Below are positions 31,666 to 42,759 of a DNA stretch of 64,000 bases, piece by piece. Within the stretch, counting starts at the first letter, position 1, and each line of letters starts with the position of its first letter. This DNA is from Isochrysis galbana. Its lineage: Eukaryota > Haptophyta > Isochrysidales > Isochrysidaceae. Under the pieces are notes generated by a model, which saw nothing but the letters and a program-made list of their open reading frames with translations, made no database searches and was not told where the DNA came from. The DNA is taken from NCBI GenBank assembly GCA_018136815.1, contig CM030932.1, positions 4,169,980 through 4,233,979 on the forward strand, given 5' to 3'. A program made the position numbers and the translations under genes.

Positions 31666-31935
31666 CTATCGTTTATAACGATAGTTGAGCGCCAGCGAGG
31701 GAGAGGCAGGGGAGGCGAGGGCCTAGCCCCAGCCTCCTCTGCCCCCTGAGCTGGCCTCCAGGAGCCTCTAGGGATCGCGGATCGCCAGGAGGTAGCTGCA
31801 GGCCTGTTGCAGGCGCGTCATCGCGCGTGCCGCAGGAGATGGGAGAGAGAGCGCGGAGAAGGGGGTGGGCGGAGCGACAGCTTCGCCCACCGAAAATTAG
31901 TTAAGTCCCGCACCTGTTTACAAAGTCGGGACTGA
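31666..31935 (+). mobile_element. Fragment related to element A behind a variant hairpin
   Basis: CTATCGTTTATAACGATAG (31666-31684) is a perfect hairpin with the same architecture as the family palindrome but different arms. It is directly followed by GAGCGCCAGCGAGGGAGAGG and CCTGCCCCCTGAGCT-like sequence, matching the interior of element A (11745-11825). The fragment lacks the element A head. It ends where the target duplication of the next element begins (31950). Confidence 0.5.
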
Positions 31936-31966
31936 AGGCCCGCCGCCACAACTAAGTTTATACTTA

Positions 31967-32838
31967 TAAATAAAATAATTAATGTTATATCCTAGCCAAC
32001 CCCACTAGCTACTTGGACACAACTTTTCCGTCCCGGAATCCCGCCATGCCTGACGAGCCAGGTGTCCGAGTGCTACCGGGGGGAGGGGGCACTGCCCCCT
32101 CCCCTCAATATTTGTCCTCCCCCCAGTGCACGCACCGACCCCGCGCACCCCAGCACGTCCTCTCCTCGAGTCCACGCTGGGGGAAAACCCCTTTCGGGTA
32201 AAAGCAACGCGGGGGGGGGGGGCACTCGTGAATAGGGGCCCAGGAGCGCTAATCTCTCCTCGCCGAAGCGAGTGGCCGCGGCGAGCCGCGGCCCTTCCCT
32301 CCTGGCTCTGGCGCCCCCGTCTTCTCCTACCCAAACGGGGCGAGAAGACACGTTTCTGCCGGAGGGGAGAGCTGCCGCTCCCCCCTCCCCTCCCTCTTCC
32401 CTTTTCCTCCTCTCTTCCCTGCGGCGGGGGCCCATGGCGCGCGCCTGCGGCCCCTCTTCAGGTCCCCAGGAGGCCGGCAGGGGCCTGGGAGCGCAGCTCA
32501 GGGGGCAGGTGAGGCTGGGGCATGGCCCTGGCCCCTCCTGCCTCTCCCTCGCTGGCCCTCGAGCCCCTGCCAGTCGACTGGAGCTGGCTGGGGGGTCCTG
32601 ATCAGGGGGGCCCAGGGGGAGGAGGGGCTGGTCAGAGGGATGGGCAGGCCACGACGGGCCAGGGCGGGCGAGTCAGGCGGGCCTGTGGGGAGAGGAATGG
32701 GTCAGCAGGGCTGTGTGCTCCTGGCAAGCCATCAGGCGTGCCAGGAGAGTGGGTGGTTCCTCCCCCATGGCGGGGGAGGAGTGGAGAGAGAGGGGGGCTC
32801 GTGCCCCCCCATGGGCGAACTAAGTATAAACTTAGTTG
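31967..32838 (-). mobile_element. SINE-like element A, copy 2, inserted in a palindrome
   Basis: Inverted copy of the element at 11471-12344: the palindrome head is at 32818-32837 and the AT-rich tail at about 31967-31990. It is bounded by perfect 17-bp direct repeats AACTAAGTTTATACTTA at 31950-31966 and 32839-32855. The target was therefore the palindromic head of the element at 32839. One extra G (32838) sits at the 5' junction, as expected if a capped RNA was reverse-transcribed. Similarity to copy 1 is high over the full length, with scattered substitutions. Confidence 0.78.
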
Positions 32839-33225
32839 AACTAAGTTTATACTTAGACGCGATGGAGCGCGCCGACGCGACTCCCCTCTCCTTCGGGCCC
32901 CCCGCCGAGGGCGCCCCCCCAGTGCCCATGGAGCAGCCGCTGTCGAAGCGGCCGCGACCGCCCACTGAGGCCGAGCATAGGAGGAAAGGGGGAAACGGAT
33001 CACCGGCGGGGGGCGCGGGCCACCGGACCATATCTAAGCCCTTCACCCCGATCCCCCTTGTAGTGCACGGGGGGAGCTGCCTGATGGCGGGGGGGAAGGG
33101 CCGGAGGAGTGTGGGTGTAGAAAGTATCAAGTATGAAGTATGCTACGTGTAGGTAGTGGATCCATGCATTCGTGCGCCGCGAGTGCGGTAAGAATATTAT
33201 GAATTATGAAGTTTTTTTTCTTATT
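32839..33225 (+). mobile_element. Non-autonomous element with micro-ORF and T-rich tail
   Basis: The head AACTAAGTTTATACTTAG (32839-32856) is followed by GACGCG and an ATG at 32862 that opens MERADATPLSFGPPAEGAPP, then VPMEQPLSKRPRPPTEAEH. The frame stays open to 33152, but past the KRPRPP motif it enters sequence shared with the LINE-A 3' region (GCGGGCCACCGGACCATATC). The element ends CGGTAAGAATATTATG, GAAG and a T run near 33215-33225. It lacks a reverse transcriptase. Head, micro-ORF and tail together define the family most cleanly here. Confidence 0.62.
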
Positions 33226-33692
33226 AGTTAGCGTGCGCGCCTATGCAAATCGGCATCACTCGCTTGTCGCCGGCCGCACTACTCTATGGCCGCGAGCTCC
33301 GCGTGTCCCCTCAACTGGCCGACCTCCATCGCAACCAACTATAAAGTTAGTTGGCCCTGCGAGCCATCAGCTTTCAGGACCGCGATGCGCGATGCGAGCG
33401 CCGTTGATACGCCGCGATGGTTACCTCGTGGGCATCACCGCCGCGGTGACGGGTCACGTGTGGGGCCCACGCGGGGGGCGATGTAGTAATAGATCCCAGG
33501 ACGGGATATTATACCTCGAGACGGAGCGCATCCGGAACAGGCGCTCATGGATATCTACCGTCTAGTCTAGCTTCGACGCCACGACTAACGACTGCGTCGG
33601 GCTACATCCTGCATGCGCTACACGAGGATATCCATGTCAACACATTGCATCGCTGCTTTGTTCCCCTAGGCTAAGGCTAAAACGGCTCCTCT
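33226..33692. other. Intergenic, no gene seen
   Basis: Another palindrome variant, AACCAACTATAAAGTTAGTT, lies at 33333-33352 without a recognisable element body. No coding frame carries a domain. The region ends at the stop of the EH-domain gene. Confidence 0.4.
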
Positions 33693-36600
33693 TCACTCAA
33701 GCAAAGAGTCGGCCGCTTGGCCCACGTCCCAACCGTGCCGCATTAAGGCCTCCCGCGCGACATCCGGGGAAAACCCCAAAGTTACCAACTCATTGACTTT
33801 TGTTACGTGGCTGCCGGCGCCGTCGAAGCCCGATGTGGGCACTTGCGGGGTCGACGCAGAAGCCCTCAGCATCTTATTGCTCGCGCTACGGCTAGTGTCT
33901 GTTCGTGCCGGAGATCTCGTCGACGACTTCGATGAGGAACGACTAGACGCCCGCGACCAAAAGGAGCGAGATGTAGGGCGAGGTAACTGCGAGGGAGACG
34001 CACACGCTCCACCGGGAGCACTAGCGGAATTTCGAAGGCTCGCTGGATTGGGCGACGAATCACGTTCAATGGTAGGGCGGCCGTCGCCGTTGGAACCCCG
34101 GAAAGTTTGGGGGGGGATTGAGCTGCCGGGCCGCAGGGCTAAGGGGGAGGCATGGTCTGCAACCTGTGAGGAAGTCGAGACAGCGGCAGCCGTCGACGCA
34201 ACGGGGCGCTGACTAGATGCGGCTGCGGTGGCAACAGCACATGGGCTTGCTCGCAACAAGGGGTCAGCGGCGAAAGGAAGGGGTCGAGAAGCGGATTTCG
34301 CCGAGGGCGGATCGGCAGCTGGCAACGGGAAAGAGTCCTTCGCAGCTGTTGTGGGCGAGAATGCGTCAGCAGACGGGAGGTTTAGAGCAGCTTTGGAGTG
34401 GACCTCTGGCTGGAATGTGGCATTGCCAAAGCCCTCTGTCCCAAAATCAGCAAATCCCCCTTGGGGCTCGAAAGCGGCATCGAATGAGGCGCCAGGTGGG
34501 AATTCCGCAGAGGAGATGGCGGGGGAGAACGCTGAACTCTTTGGTTTTGTCGTGGCCCCCTCCGGCAATTTGCTCGGGAAGTGAGTGGTGCTGGCGCCGC
34601 CGCTTTCGACGGCGCTAAGCCCGCTCGGCAAAACAGGGGCTTCGACAACGTTCGTGGCGAGGAGTTGACTTCTCTGCATGGCTTCAGCATCATCGAGTGC
34701 GGAGAATCCGTCGTCGGGGCCGAAACCTCCGTTCGACCCGCCGAATCCGTCGCCGTCCGTACCAAAGTCCTTCCCGCCAAAATCTTGGTTGGTCGCACCA
34801 TCACCAAACTTGCTAGGTGTGCCTTTTGCACCTTGAACGCAAGCCCTACCTTGTGTCGTCGAGACCGCCACGTTCCCACATATCGCCCCTGCGCTATCGA
34901 GACCAAAATGCCCGTTGTCAAAGCCGTCGTCTGTGAAGCCGTCCGACTCGAAGTTCCCAATCTCCAACCCACTTGTACCGAAGGTTCCGGACCCGAAGGC
35001 ACCCGCATCAAAATCTGAATGAATGGAGATTGGCAAGGCATTGTTATGCCCTGAGTCGAGGATAGACGAAGGTGCGAGCAAGCTGCGGGAATCTGGCCCC
35101 TCTGCAGGTGTTGCTAGAACGAGTTCTCCACTTAAGTCCATCGCCACTGTGGTGAAGGGATTCGGCGGCGTTGAAGCGTCCGCTATCGCGCTGAGGTGCC
35201 CTCCCGATGCCGAGGCAGCTTTAGAGCCTTCTCCCAAGACGTCGTGATCCAGGCTGCAAACTCCTCCGCCGACCTCATGATTTAATCTAGGCGACATCTT
35301 GTGCGAGGCAATCAGCGAGGAGGGTTGGCTGGAGCCGGCACTAGTGCTAGCATGCAGGGCCTCGTGGACGGCTGACGCGGCTGAGAGCCGCTTGAGCCGT
35401 TGTTCGGTAGCCTCCTGCTCGGCAGCCATGCGCTCTACCGCACATTCCACAGCTTCTGTAGAACGCCCCACGGCTCCTGCTGCCCCAACCCCATGACTGC
35501 CGCCGCACTTGCTTTCTCGCCCTGCAGGCGAATGGCGCTCCATCGCCCGAGCGCCCAAGTTATCCTCGGATCCAGCGCTCATTCCGACCTCTACGAGCGG
35601 GGGTTCCCACGAGGTCTCACCGTCGGAATTGTAGTAATAATCACGCCCATCCTCGGCTCGGGCGCGGTGCCAGCCGCGCTTCAGAACCAAATCCTTCGCT
35701 AGAAAATCCTCGTCATAAGACTCGCCGCTTTCCGAATTGGACGACCCCGAGAAGGCATGATCATCGGGCGCCGCCATTACCGGAGCCGATAGGCTCTCAA
35801 CGGCAGCTTTGCTGAGACTAGCGTCCTTGCGCTTTCGTGGCGAACCGTCCGCGATACGGCGCTCGGGCAATGGCTTCTCGCCGCAGGAATTCTGTGAGTT
35901 GTGGCGACCGGAATTGTGCCCAGAGGAGATTCGATTGAAGCGGCCGCTGGAGGGCTCGCCTTCAGCGAGCCTCGACGAACCTCCACGACCACTATCTCTA
36001 TGACCACTAGTTGGCCGTGACACATGGAACCTCTCCGTATCCTCCACGTGGCCCAGTTGCTCTCTCAGCACCTCTCCTTCTGCCGCCAACTGCGCGGCCT
36101 CCACTTTTTGGGGAAGTCTGGATCGTGCCGCGGCGAGCCCTTCCGTAACCAGAGTGAGATGGCGCTGCCGGAGGTCACGCACGTCGTCTCGTGCAGCGGC
36201 TAGAGCGGTGTTGGCATTTCGGACTTCTGCAAGGTGAGATTTGAGCATAGCCTCTGCTGCCTGAACCTCCATGCCAAGTGTCCGAATCTATGACGGGTCA
36301 AAGGCCGAGATAACAGCATCAGCGTGCAACACGATTAAAGGGGGTGAAACAAGCGAGCGTGCGATGCGACTAGGCATGTCGTGTTAGAGGTCGACCACCC
36401 CGGCTCCAGCAATTCGAACGGGCGATCCTCTGCACCCAACCGCACCTCTTCCTGCATAACAGCGAGTTCCTCGTGTTTGGTGTTGAGCTCAGCACGCAGC
36501 TCCGCCGCCTGGCGGGTAGCGGACTCAACAGAGCGTGAGCACTCCATCTTCTCGCGGAGGCACGCCGCACGCTGCATTCGGACCATCTCTACCTGGCCCC

Positions 36601-38251
36601 GCAGCGCCTCGCGAGCATCCGCAGCCTTGGCCGCCCGTTTCCGCTCCTCGACTAGCTCGGCTTTGGCCTTTGCCAACCTTCGCCGCTCCGCCTCAAGCTC
36701 GAAAGCCGTTCCCTCGGGCGGTCTGAGCTCCGCTTCCAGAGCCTCCATGCTTTCGCCCTGTTTGCGCCGCGTGACGAGGTGCATTGCGAAGCAGAACTCG
36801 TCCTCGTCAAGGAACCCAGAGCCGTCGGTGTCGGCGAGAACCGCCAAACGATCCACCTCTGCCTCGGGCAGCTTTGACCGCAGCATAAATGCGCGCATCG
36901 CGCCGGTGTCGACACGCCCATCGGCATGTTTGGGGAAGGAAGCAAAGACCTTGAAATATTTGTTGCGCTCCATGGATGGTGGCGCGAAAGCGCGCGCATT
37001 CGTGACCCTCTCGCCAGCGCCACGCAAGTGGGAGAGCCCGCAGCCGGACAGAGGCGAGGATCTGGTGCCAGCGCCCCAACTGCTGCATTCAAGGCGAGAA
37101 ACGCCCGCCCCAAAGACCGGCGAGGCCCCCAAGGAGAGCGGTGAGGAGGCTCCACCCAGCCTGTCCACGCTCTCGCCGATGGATATTGCCGGGCTTTTGC
37201 TCAGACTGCCGCAGGCAACGCGCACGGGGAAATCCGACGATGAGTTGGAGGATTGTGCGGCTGTGTTGTCGCCGCGTGTGACACTCGTCACTGCGCCTAA
37301 ACTCGATGGCGGCTGGCCATCAGCCATAGAGCGCGAGGGATCATGGGCGACATAATCGGCATGGAACGATGTCGGAAGCTGTGGACACGCCGACGCCCCA
37401 GCTGGGGGCGTTGCAGACGTCGAATTCGACTGTGGAGGCGCCGTTTTGGCCGGGTGCGATGAGGACATGAGCGCCGCTAAACTTCCGGATACGGCGCCCA
37501 TGCCAATGCATGTGCCGGACGAAGGTGGAGCGCTTGCGGCGGCGGGGGCTGCAATCTCGTCTTCACCTAGCAGTCCATAGAGCTGGGTCGAGGCGACTTG
37601 CGCCGGCGCAGGGGGGGTAATGGCCGGCGTGGCCATGCCACCGCACGCGCTAAGTGGGCCCATCAAATTCAAGAGATCATTACTGTCGCGGGCACTCACA
37701 TGTGAGGTGGCTAAGTGCTCACCACTGCCTTGTATCGGCATTTGCGGCAGCGCATACGCCATGGCAGCGCACGACTTGGATAGGGGAAATCGCGATTCAC
37801 TGCCATCAGCCATCGCATAAACACCGACTCCGTCACCAGCCTGTGAGACGCTAGCATTTTGCGTGGGAACGTCGCCCACGGTGCCCTTCCCAGATCTTGG
37901 GCTATCTGAGGTTATCGACGAGCCGACGCTAGCGGCCCAAAGCTCCCCTTGGCCACAACAGCTCCCCGCTGAGCCAGCTGTCACACATTGCGAAGTGCTG
38001 CCGATACTATCAACCGAGTGGTCGCCCGTAGCACCGAAGCCCGGTGAGATCGGCGCTGCAGTCGATGGCAGCGCTAATGGCGCCATGGCAAAGACAGCGA
38101 ACGGATCGTCCCCATCTCCTGCATCCACCACAGGGGCATCTCCTCTGGCCGAGATGGAACTGTGGCCATTGGGGTCGCCTGTCCCAGATGCACATGCGCC
38201 GTCAGACTGCGCATCGGCCTGCAAGACCTGGAGTTGCGGCTCCGCCACCAT
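33693..38251 (-). CDS. EH-domain/coiled-coil/WW/UBA endocytic scaffold (Eps15/Ede1-like)
   Basis: Minus strand, two exons: 36446-38251 and 33693-36287, joined through a 158-bp intron (36288-36445) with an in-frame EE|IRTLG coiled-coil junction; about 1466 aa. Residues about 425-515 form one EH domain with an EF-hand loop (DTDGSGFLDEDEFCFAMHL). A coiled coil runs to about 700. A WW domain follows at about 800-831 (GWHRARAEDGRDYYYNSDGE, then TSWEPP). The C-terminal 45 residues are a UBA domain (LVTLGFSPDVAREALMRHGW, then DVGQAADSLL). Between them lie Ser/Pro/Gly/Phe-rich disordered segments. EH, coiled coil and UBA in this order match Ede1/Eps15 scaffolds of clathrin-mediated endocytosis. A single EH and an internal WW domain are unusual. 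The start is uncertain: a splice acceptor-like CTCTTGCAG lies just upstream, so an earlier exon is possible. Confidence 0.8.
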
Positions 38252-38333
38252 CTCCTGCAAGAGGTGAGCAGAGAGGACGGGGGGGGAAATCTGGGTCGTG
38301 GGGTGAGCACTCAGCCGGCCCACACCACCACAA

Positions 38334-38388
38334 GGGCCCTAACTAACCCTAGCTCTAACCCTAGCCCGCCTAACCCTAACTAACAACT
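38334..38388. repeat. Interstitial telomere-like repeats
   Basis: Degenerate CCCTAA units: CCCTAACTAACCCTAGCTC, TAACCCTAGCCC, TAACCCTAACTAAC. Equivalent to imperfect TTAGGG repeats on the minus strand. They lie about 80 bp upstream of the EH-domain gene start and could be a healed break, a retrotransposed telomeric patch or a promoter Telo-box. Confidence 0.65.
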
Positions 38389-38532
38389 AGAACCACCCTT
38401 GGCCACCTAGGGGAAAAATCAGGGCATTGCGCGTGTCACTCAACAAGGCCGAAATAATGGGGTCCATCAAAGAAAGTGCGATGAGGGATTTGAACCCGCA
38501 ATAGTGTCAACTATCGTTAAAACGATAGAGTC

Positions 38533-38655
38533 ATGGTCATGGAGCGCGCGCCGCCTCCCTCTCTCGCCGCCGCCGCCCTCGCCGCGATAAACGATGCACT
38601 CATGGACACGCCCCTGTCGCCGAAGCGACCACGCCAGGACGACCCGCCCGACTAG
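38533..38655 (+). CDS. Micro-ORF with KRPR motif, copy 1
   Basis: 40 aa, ATG to TAG: MVMERAPPPSLAAAALAAIN, then DALMDTPLSPKRPRQDDPPD. Pattern MERA...(M)x(x)PLSxKRPR is shared with the ORFs at 32862 and 5581/5642 although the intervening DNA differs, which suggests that the peptide, not just the DNA, is preserved. The KRPR run after Ser-Pro resembles a phospho-regulated nuclear localisation signal. It follows the hairpin by about 5 bp. It may be the N-terminus of a retroelement protein retained in short elements, or a standalone microprotein. No expression evidence. Confidence 0.4.
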   Translation: MVMERAPPPSLAAAALAAINDALMDTPLSPKRPRQDDPPD

Positions 38656-38726
38656 GTGGGCGAAGGAGCCAGCGCGCCACGCCCCCACAACGCCAAGAAC
38701 AGCGAGACAGTTAAAACGATAGAGTC

Positions 38727-38849
38727 ATGGTCATGGAGCGCGCGCCGCCTCCCTCTCTCGCCGCCGCCGCCCTCGCCGCGATAAACGATGCACTCATGGA
38801 CACGCCCCTGTCGCCGAAGCGACCACGCCAGGACGACCCGCCCGACTAG
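38727..38849 (+). CDS. Micro-ORF with KRPR motif, copy 2
   Basis: The tandem copy encodes the same 40 residues as the ORF at 38533, from ATG to TAG. Its upstream hairpin is truncated to GTTAAAACGATAG. The duplication appears recent, so its open frame says little by itself about selection. Confidence 0.4.
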   Translation: MVMERAPPPSLAAAALAAINDALMDTPLSPKRPRQDDPPD

Positions 38850-38900
38850 GTGGGCGAAGGAGCCAGCGCGCCACCCCCACAACGCCAAGAACAGCGAGAC

Positions 38901-39000
38901 NNNNNNNNNNNNNNNNNNNNNNNNNNNNNNNNNNNNNNNNNNNNNNNNNNNNNNNNNNNNNNNNNNNNNNNNNNNNNNNNNNNNNNNNNNNNNNNNNNNN
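38901..39000. other. Assembly gap (100 N)
   Basis: Exactly 100 N, an unknown-size gap directly after tandem repeat unit 2. Confidence 0.98.
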
Positions 39001-39201
39001 GATAGCCCAAGCGCCAAGCGCCAAGCGACGAGTGGACGATGGACTCATGCGACTACTGACAACAGTCTACTATAAAACACATCCAGACACGCCACACTTG
39101 CCCTACTTCCCTCTCCCGCGCTCGCCCCCCCCCCCCCCCCGCCCCCCCCCCCCCCCCCCTTTCCCCGCCCCCCCGCCCCCCTCCGCATCCCGTCGCGCGC
39201 C

Positions 39202-41587
39202 ATGGCGGCCGCTAGCAAGCGCAAGGTCACCTACTTCCACGACGCAGACAACATGGGATCGTATTACTACGGGCCGGGGCACCCGATGAAGCCGCACCGA
39301 CTCGTACGCCCCCCCCCCCCCCCCGCCCCCGCGCGCCCCACCCCACCACCCCCGGGTAATCCACTGTGCCCTCAACCCCTCTCTCACTCCGGCGCTGCTC
39401 TGCCCACAGGCGATGACGCACAACCTCATCCTCTCCTACCACCTCTACCGCAAGATGGAGGTCTGCCGGCCGCATCTTGCGACCGACGAGGAGATGCTGC
39501 AGTTCCACGCCGCAGAGTAAGCAGATGAGACCCATCTGCACCACCCTGGTGCTCAGCGCCGCGATGCGTGCACGGGCTGCCGGCTCCCTCAGCTGCGCGC
39601 CCTTGCCCCGCACAGGTACGTGGACTTCTTGCGGCGCGTCACGCCGGACTCGCAGCATGAGTTCGCCAAGCAGCTGCAGCGCTTCACCGTCGGTGCGAGC
39701 TTGTTTCCCCGAACGCAGTGCGTTGTCTGCCTTGGGGTCACCACTGGTTGCCGCCACCCTTGCACCCATGCCACGTGTACCCTGTTCCAACCAGGCGATG
39801 ACTGCCCGGTGTTTGATGGGCTGTACGACTATTGTCGCCTGTATACGGGAGGTTCGATCGATGGTGCCATGCGACTTAATGCAGGCACGGCCGACGTTGC
39901 CATCAATTGGGCAGGCGGGCTGCACCATGCGAAGCGATCCGAGGCATCCGGGTTCTGCTACATCAATGACATTGTGCTTGCTATCCTGCATCTGTTGAAG
40001 CACAACCCGCGCGTGCTCTATCTCGACATCGACATCCACCATGGTGATGGAGTCGAGGAGGCCTTCTATACCACTGACAGGGTGGTGCGCGGCTATCATG
40101 GCGAGACGGGCGCCGCCCACGGCAGTGCGAACAGAGCCCGTCCCACAGTTTGAACTACTTGCTCAGTGAGGCCGTCTCTGAGCCTCCTCTCCCGCCATGG
40201 GCACAGATGACGGTATCCTTCCATAAATATGGCGACTACTTTTTTCCGGGGACGGGGGACGTCAAGGACATGGGAATCAAGGGGGGTGAGCCGTGGGGCA
40301 TGGGCGCAAATGTGGCGCATCCAGGGGAAGACGCCTGACGGGAAGACGCCTGACCGCTCGACGGCAGACCAGCAGACCGGCGACCTGCAAAGCGCCGAAA
40401 ATCCTCCCCACATGCATTCTCGCTCGGGTGCTCGCGCTTAATGCTCACAGCCGGAGCCGCTCGCCATGCCAGGAAAATACTACTCTGTCAATGTGCCGTT
40501 GCGCGACGGCATCAACGACGAGTCGTATCAGCGAATCTTTGTGCCCATCATGCAGAAAGTGATGGAGATGTATCAACCCACGGCGCTCGTGCTGCAGGTA
40601 ATGAAAGGAGGCGCACCGCACTTGTGCAGTTGCCATGAGTGAAGCGCGAAGTGCATTGGTCCCCTTGAGCATCGTGTTACGCGAGGCACGAAAGTCGCAG
40701 ACTGGTCAGCGGGAGCGCATGCTGCGCAATACTTAGCAATGGCTGCCTCTTCCATGTAGTGTGGCGCCGACTCGCTTTCAGGCGATCGACTCGGCTGCTT
40801 CAATCTTTCGGTGCGCTGCACTTGCGTCTTTGGGCATCTGCGGCCCTCAAGATACCGGGACGATGTCGACTATCTCAATCGCCTGATTGCCCACCTCGGG
40901 CAGTCGGCACGCGGACTGGCGATCCATCTATGTGAGTGTTGTGCTAAGGTGCTCACTTATGGTCGTTCGACGCCCTTGTATATTGGTCAGGCGCGCGGCC
41001 ATGCCGAATGCATGCGCTTCATGCTTGCCTACAAGCTTCCCACCCTTGTTCTGGGCGGTGGTGGCTACACGGTCCGCAACGTTGCGCGATGTTGGGCGTA
41101 CGAAACATCGGTGGTTTTGGGCGAAGAACTTGCCGAGGTGCGCATCGACACCTCCGCGAAAAAATCCCCCCCCCCCCCCCCCCCCCGCCATCACGCATAC
41201 AGCATGCACGCGACAAGGCAATCATGCAATCCCCTGCCGCTATCCGGCGACCAAGCCTGCCATGTGATGGGTTACACGCGCTCATCCCGTCATCTTTGGC
41301 TTGAAATTCAGGAGCTGCCCTGGAACGACTATTACGAATACTTTGCCCCCGACTTTAACTTGCATGTGGCACCCTCCCCGACCATGGAAAATGCGAACAC
41401 GCGGCAGTACCTTGAGAACGTACGCCAGCAGGTGTTTGAGAATCTGAAAATGCTTCAGGGTGCCCCGGGCGTTCAGATGCATGCCGTGCCTCACGACATC
41501 GCCGTCACACCAGCCGAGACTGACCCCAATGTGCGCAGCTCGGGCGGCAGTCGGCAACATCCTGCCGAGCATTATGACAGCGTCTGA
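39202..41587 (+). CDS. Class I histone deacetylase (RPD3/HDAC1-type)
   Basis: Nine exons with GT-AG introns and consistent phases: 39202-39303, 39410-39516, 39616-39692, 39795-40084, 40207-40285, 40473-40597, 40760-40810, 40991-41137 and 41312-41587; 417 aa. Landmarks: [20 protein letters not shown] at the start, [20 protein letters not shown] (tandem His), [19 protein letters not shown] (zinc-binding Asp/His), [34 protein letters not shown] (zinc-binding Asp), [20 protein letters not shown] (catalytic Tyr). All active-site residues of zinc-dependent lysine deacetylases are present. Class I enzymes work in nuclear co-repressor complexes on histone tails. The protein ends shortly after the catalytic domain, shorter than metazoan HDAC1. 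Introns and the 5' flank carry long C runs (for example 39127-39165 and 41167-41186). Confidence 0.96.
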
Positions 41588-41965
41588 GCGCACCATTAGG
41601 GTTGTAGGCTATAGCTATGATTGTCGTCATGGGAACCAACGTCTCCACGCTAGATTGGAGGGGCTTGAGTCCCGTGTGAGTTCCAAGAAGGACGACCGCT
41701 AATCTTTGGCAACAGTAAGCTACGGTCCGTGTTGCGCCTCACACCTCAAGTCGCAACGAACGGAGTCCATCCATCGGCTGGCGCAGCCTTCATGGATGCG
41801 ATCGTGTAGGCGCGCCGCTTGTAGATGTGTTTGGTCACGCTTGGCCATGGTAGTTGCCTGCGCGCTCTCTAATAATTGAGGTAGGTAGGTGTATGGTGCA
41901 TGCAGAAAAAATAACATCAACATCAAAAGAATTTGAGTTTAGGGCTGACACCTACTACGGACTGG

Positions 41966-42018
<53 letters not shown>

Positions 42019-42754
42019 CTGGGCACGGTCTACCCTACAACCCGCATCGCCCTCATCTCCCTTTACTCCACCTCCTCCGCCGTCCCCATTTCTTTCCTTG
42101 TTCTTCGGTTTCCGTGGTCCGGCCCAGGTGCGCTACCTTGGGCCCGGTTCTGTGGGTGGGGTCCGGGCAGGGCTTTGGTTGAGTCTTGTATTCGCTTTAG
42201 GTGACGGTGTTGGGTGCGTTCGAGTTGTTGGCCGTTCGTTGTCATGCCTAGACGCGTGTCTATCCTGCGCTTCTCCGGGGTGTAATTGTTGCGGGTGGGG
42301 GGAGGGATATTTTTGGATGCGTGCTATACTTAGCACGCCCCGTCTCCCACCCCTCCTCGGTCCGGCAACTCCAGATCTCCAGATTCCCCCTCGCGTGGAA
42401 ATTAACCCCGCCGTGCACGCACGACCTCTGGCCAGAAAAGAGTTTCTGGGAGCCGTCTCGCTCCTCGTTCTTTCGGCAGTTCTCCCCCGATTACTAGTGT
42501 AGATGGTCCATTTATGTTAGTTTTTTTGTGTTTGTGTCGTCGTTCTTTGTTTTTTCCTTTGCTCTGTCCTCCTTCGGACTCTTTCGTGATCTGCGCCGGT
42601 CCTGTTGCCCTCCATCATGTCTGCCCCTGCCGTCACTCAGTTCGCATCCGAGCACTCGGGAGAGGTCCACGCTGGGCCTGGCACCCCTCCCTCGTCTCAT
42701 CCAGTCCCGATTCCGCCCACGCTTAGCTCCCCCCGTCCCATGTCTCCATCGAGT
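41588..42754. other. Intergenic with microsatellite and repeat scraps
   Basis: No gene is seen. A CA/GA microsatellite lies at 41968-42018. Positions about 42090-42170 (CCTTGTTCTTCGGTTTCCG, CGGCCCAGGTGCGCTACCTTG) resemble 46520-46575, so a dispersed repeat is present. The remainder is unassigned. Confidence 0.4.
41968..42018. repeat. (CA)n(GA)n microsatellite
   Basis: About 17 CA units followed by about 8 GA units, within the HDAC 3' flank. Confidence 0.95.
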
Positions 42755-42759
42755 CAAAA

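Larger units (their letters stand above)
38509..38900 (+). repeat. 194-bp tandem duplication with variant palindrome and micro-ORF
   Basis: Unit 1 (38516-38709) and unit 2 (38710-38900, running into the N gap) are nearly identical. Unit 1 is preceded by the complete hairpin AACTATCGTTAAAACGATAG (38509-38528); unit 2 retains only its right half. Each carries one 40-codon ORF. The N gap directly after unit 2 suggests that more copies collapsed or failed to assemble. Confidence 0.85.

Noticed and set aside
38470-38530. tRNA 3' half (GGGTTCAAATCCC with flanking bases) on the minus strand
   Set aside because: Upstream pairing comes from the element hairpin, not from an anticodon arm with a seven-base loop, and the acceptor 5' strand is missing. 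A truncated tRNA remains possible but unproven.
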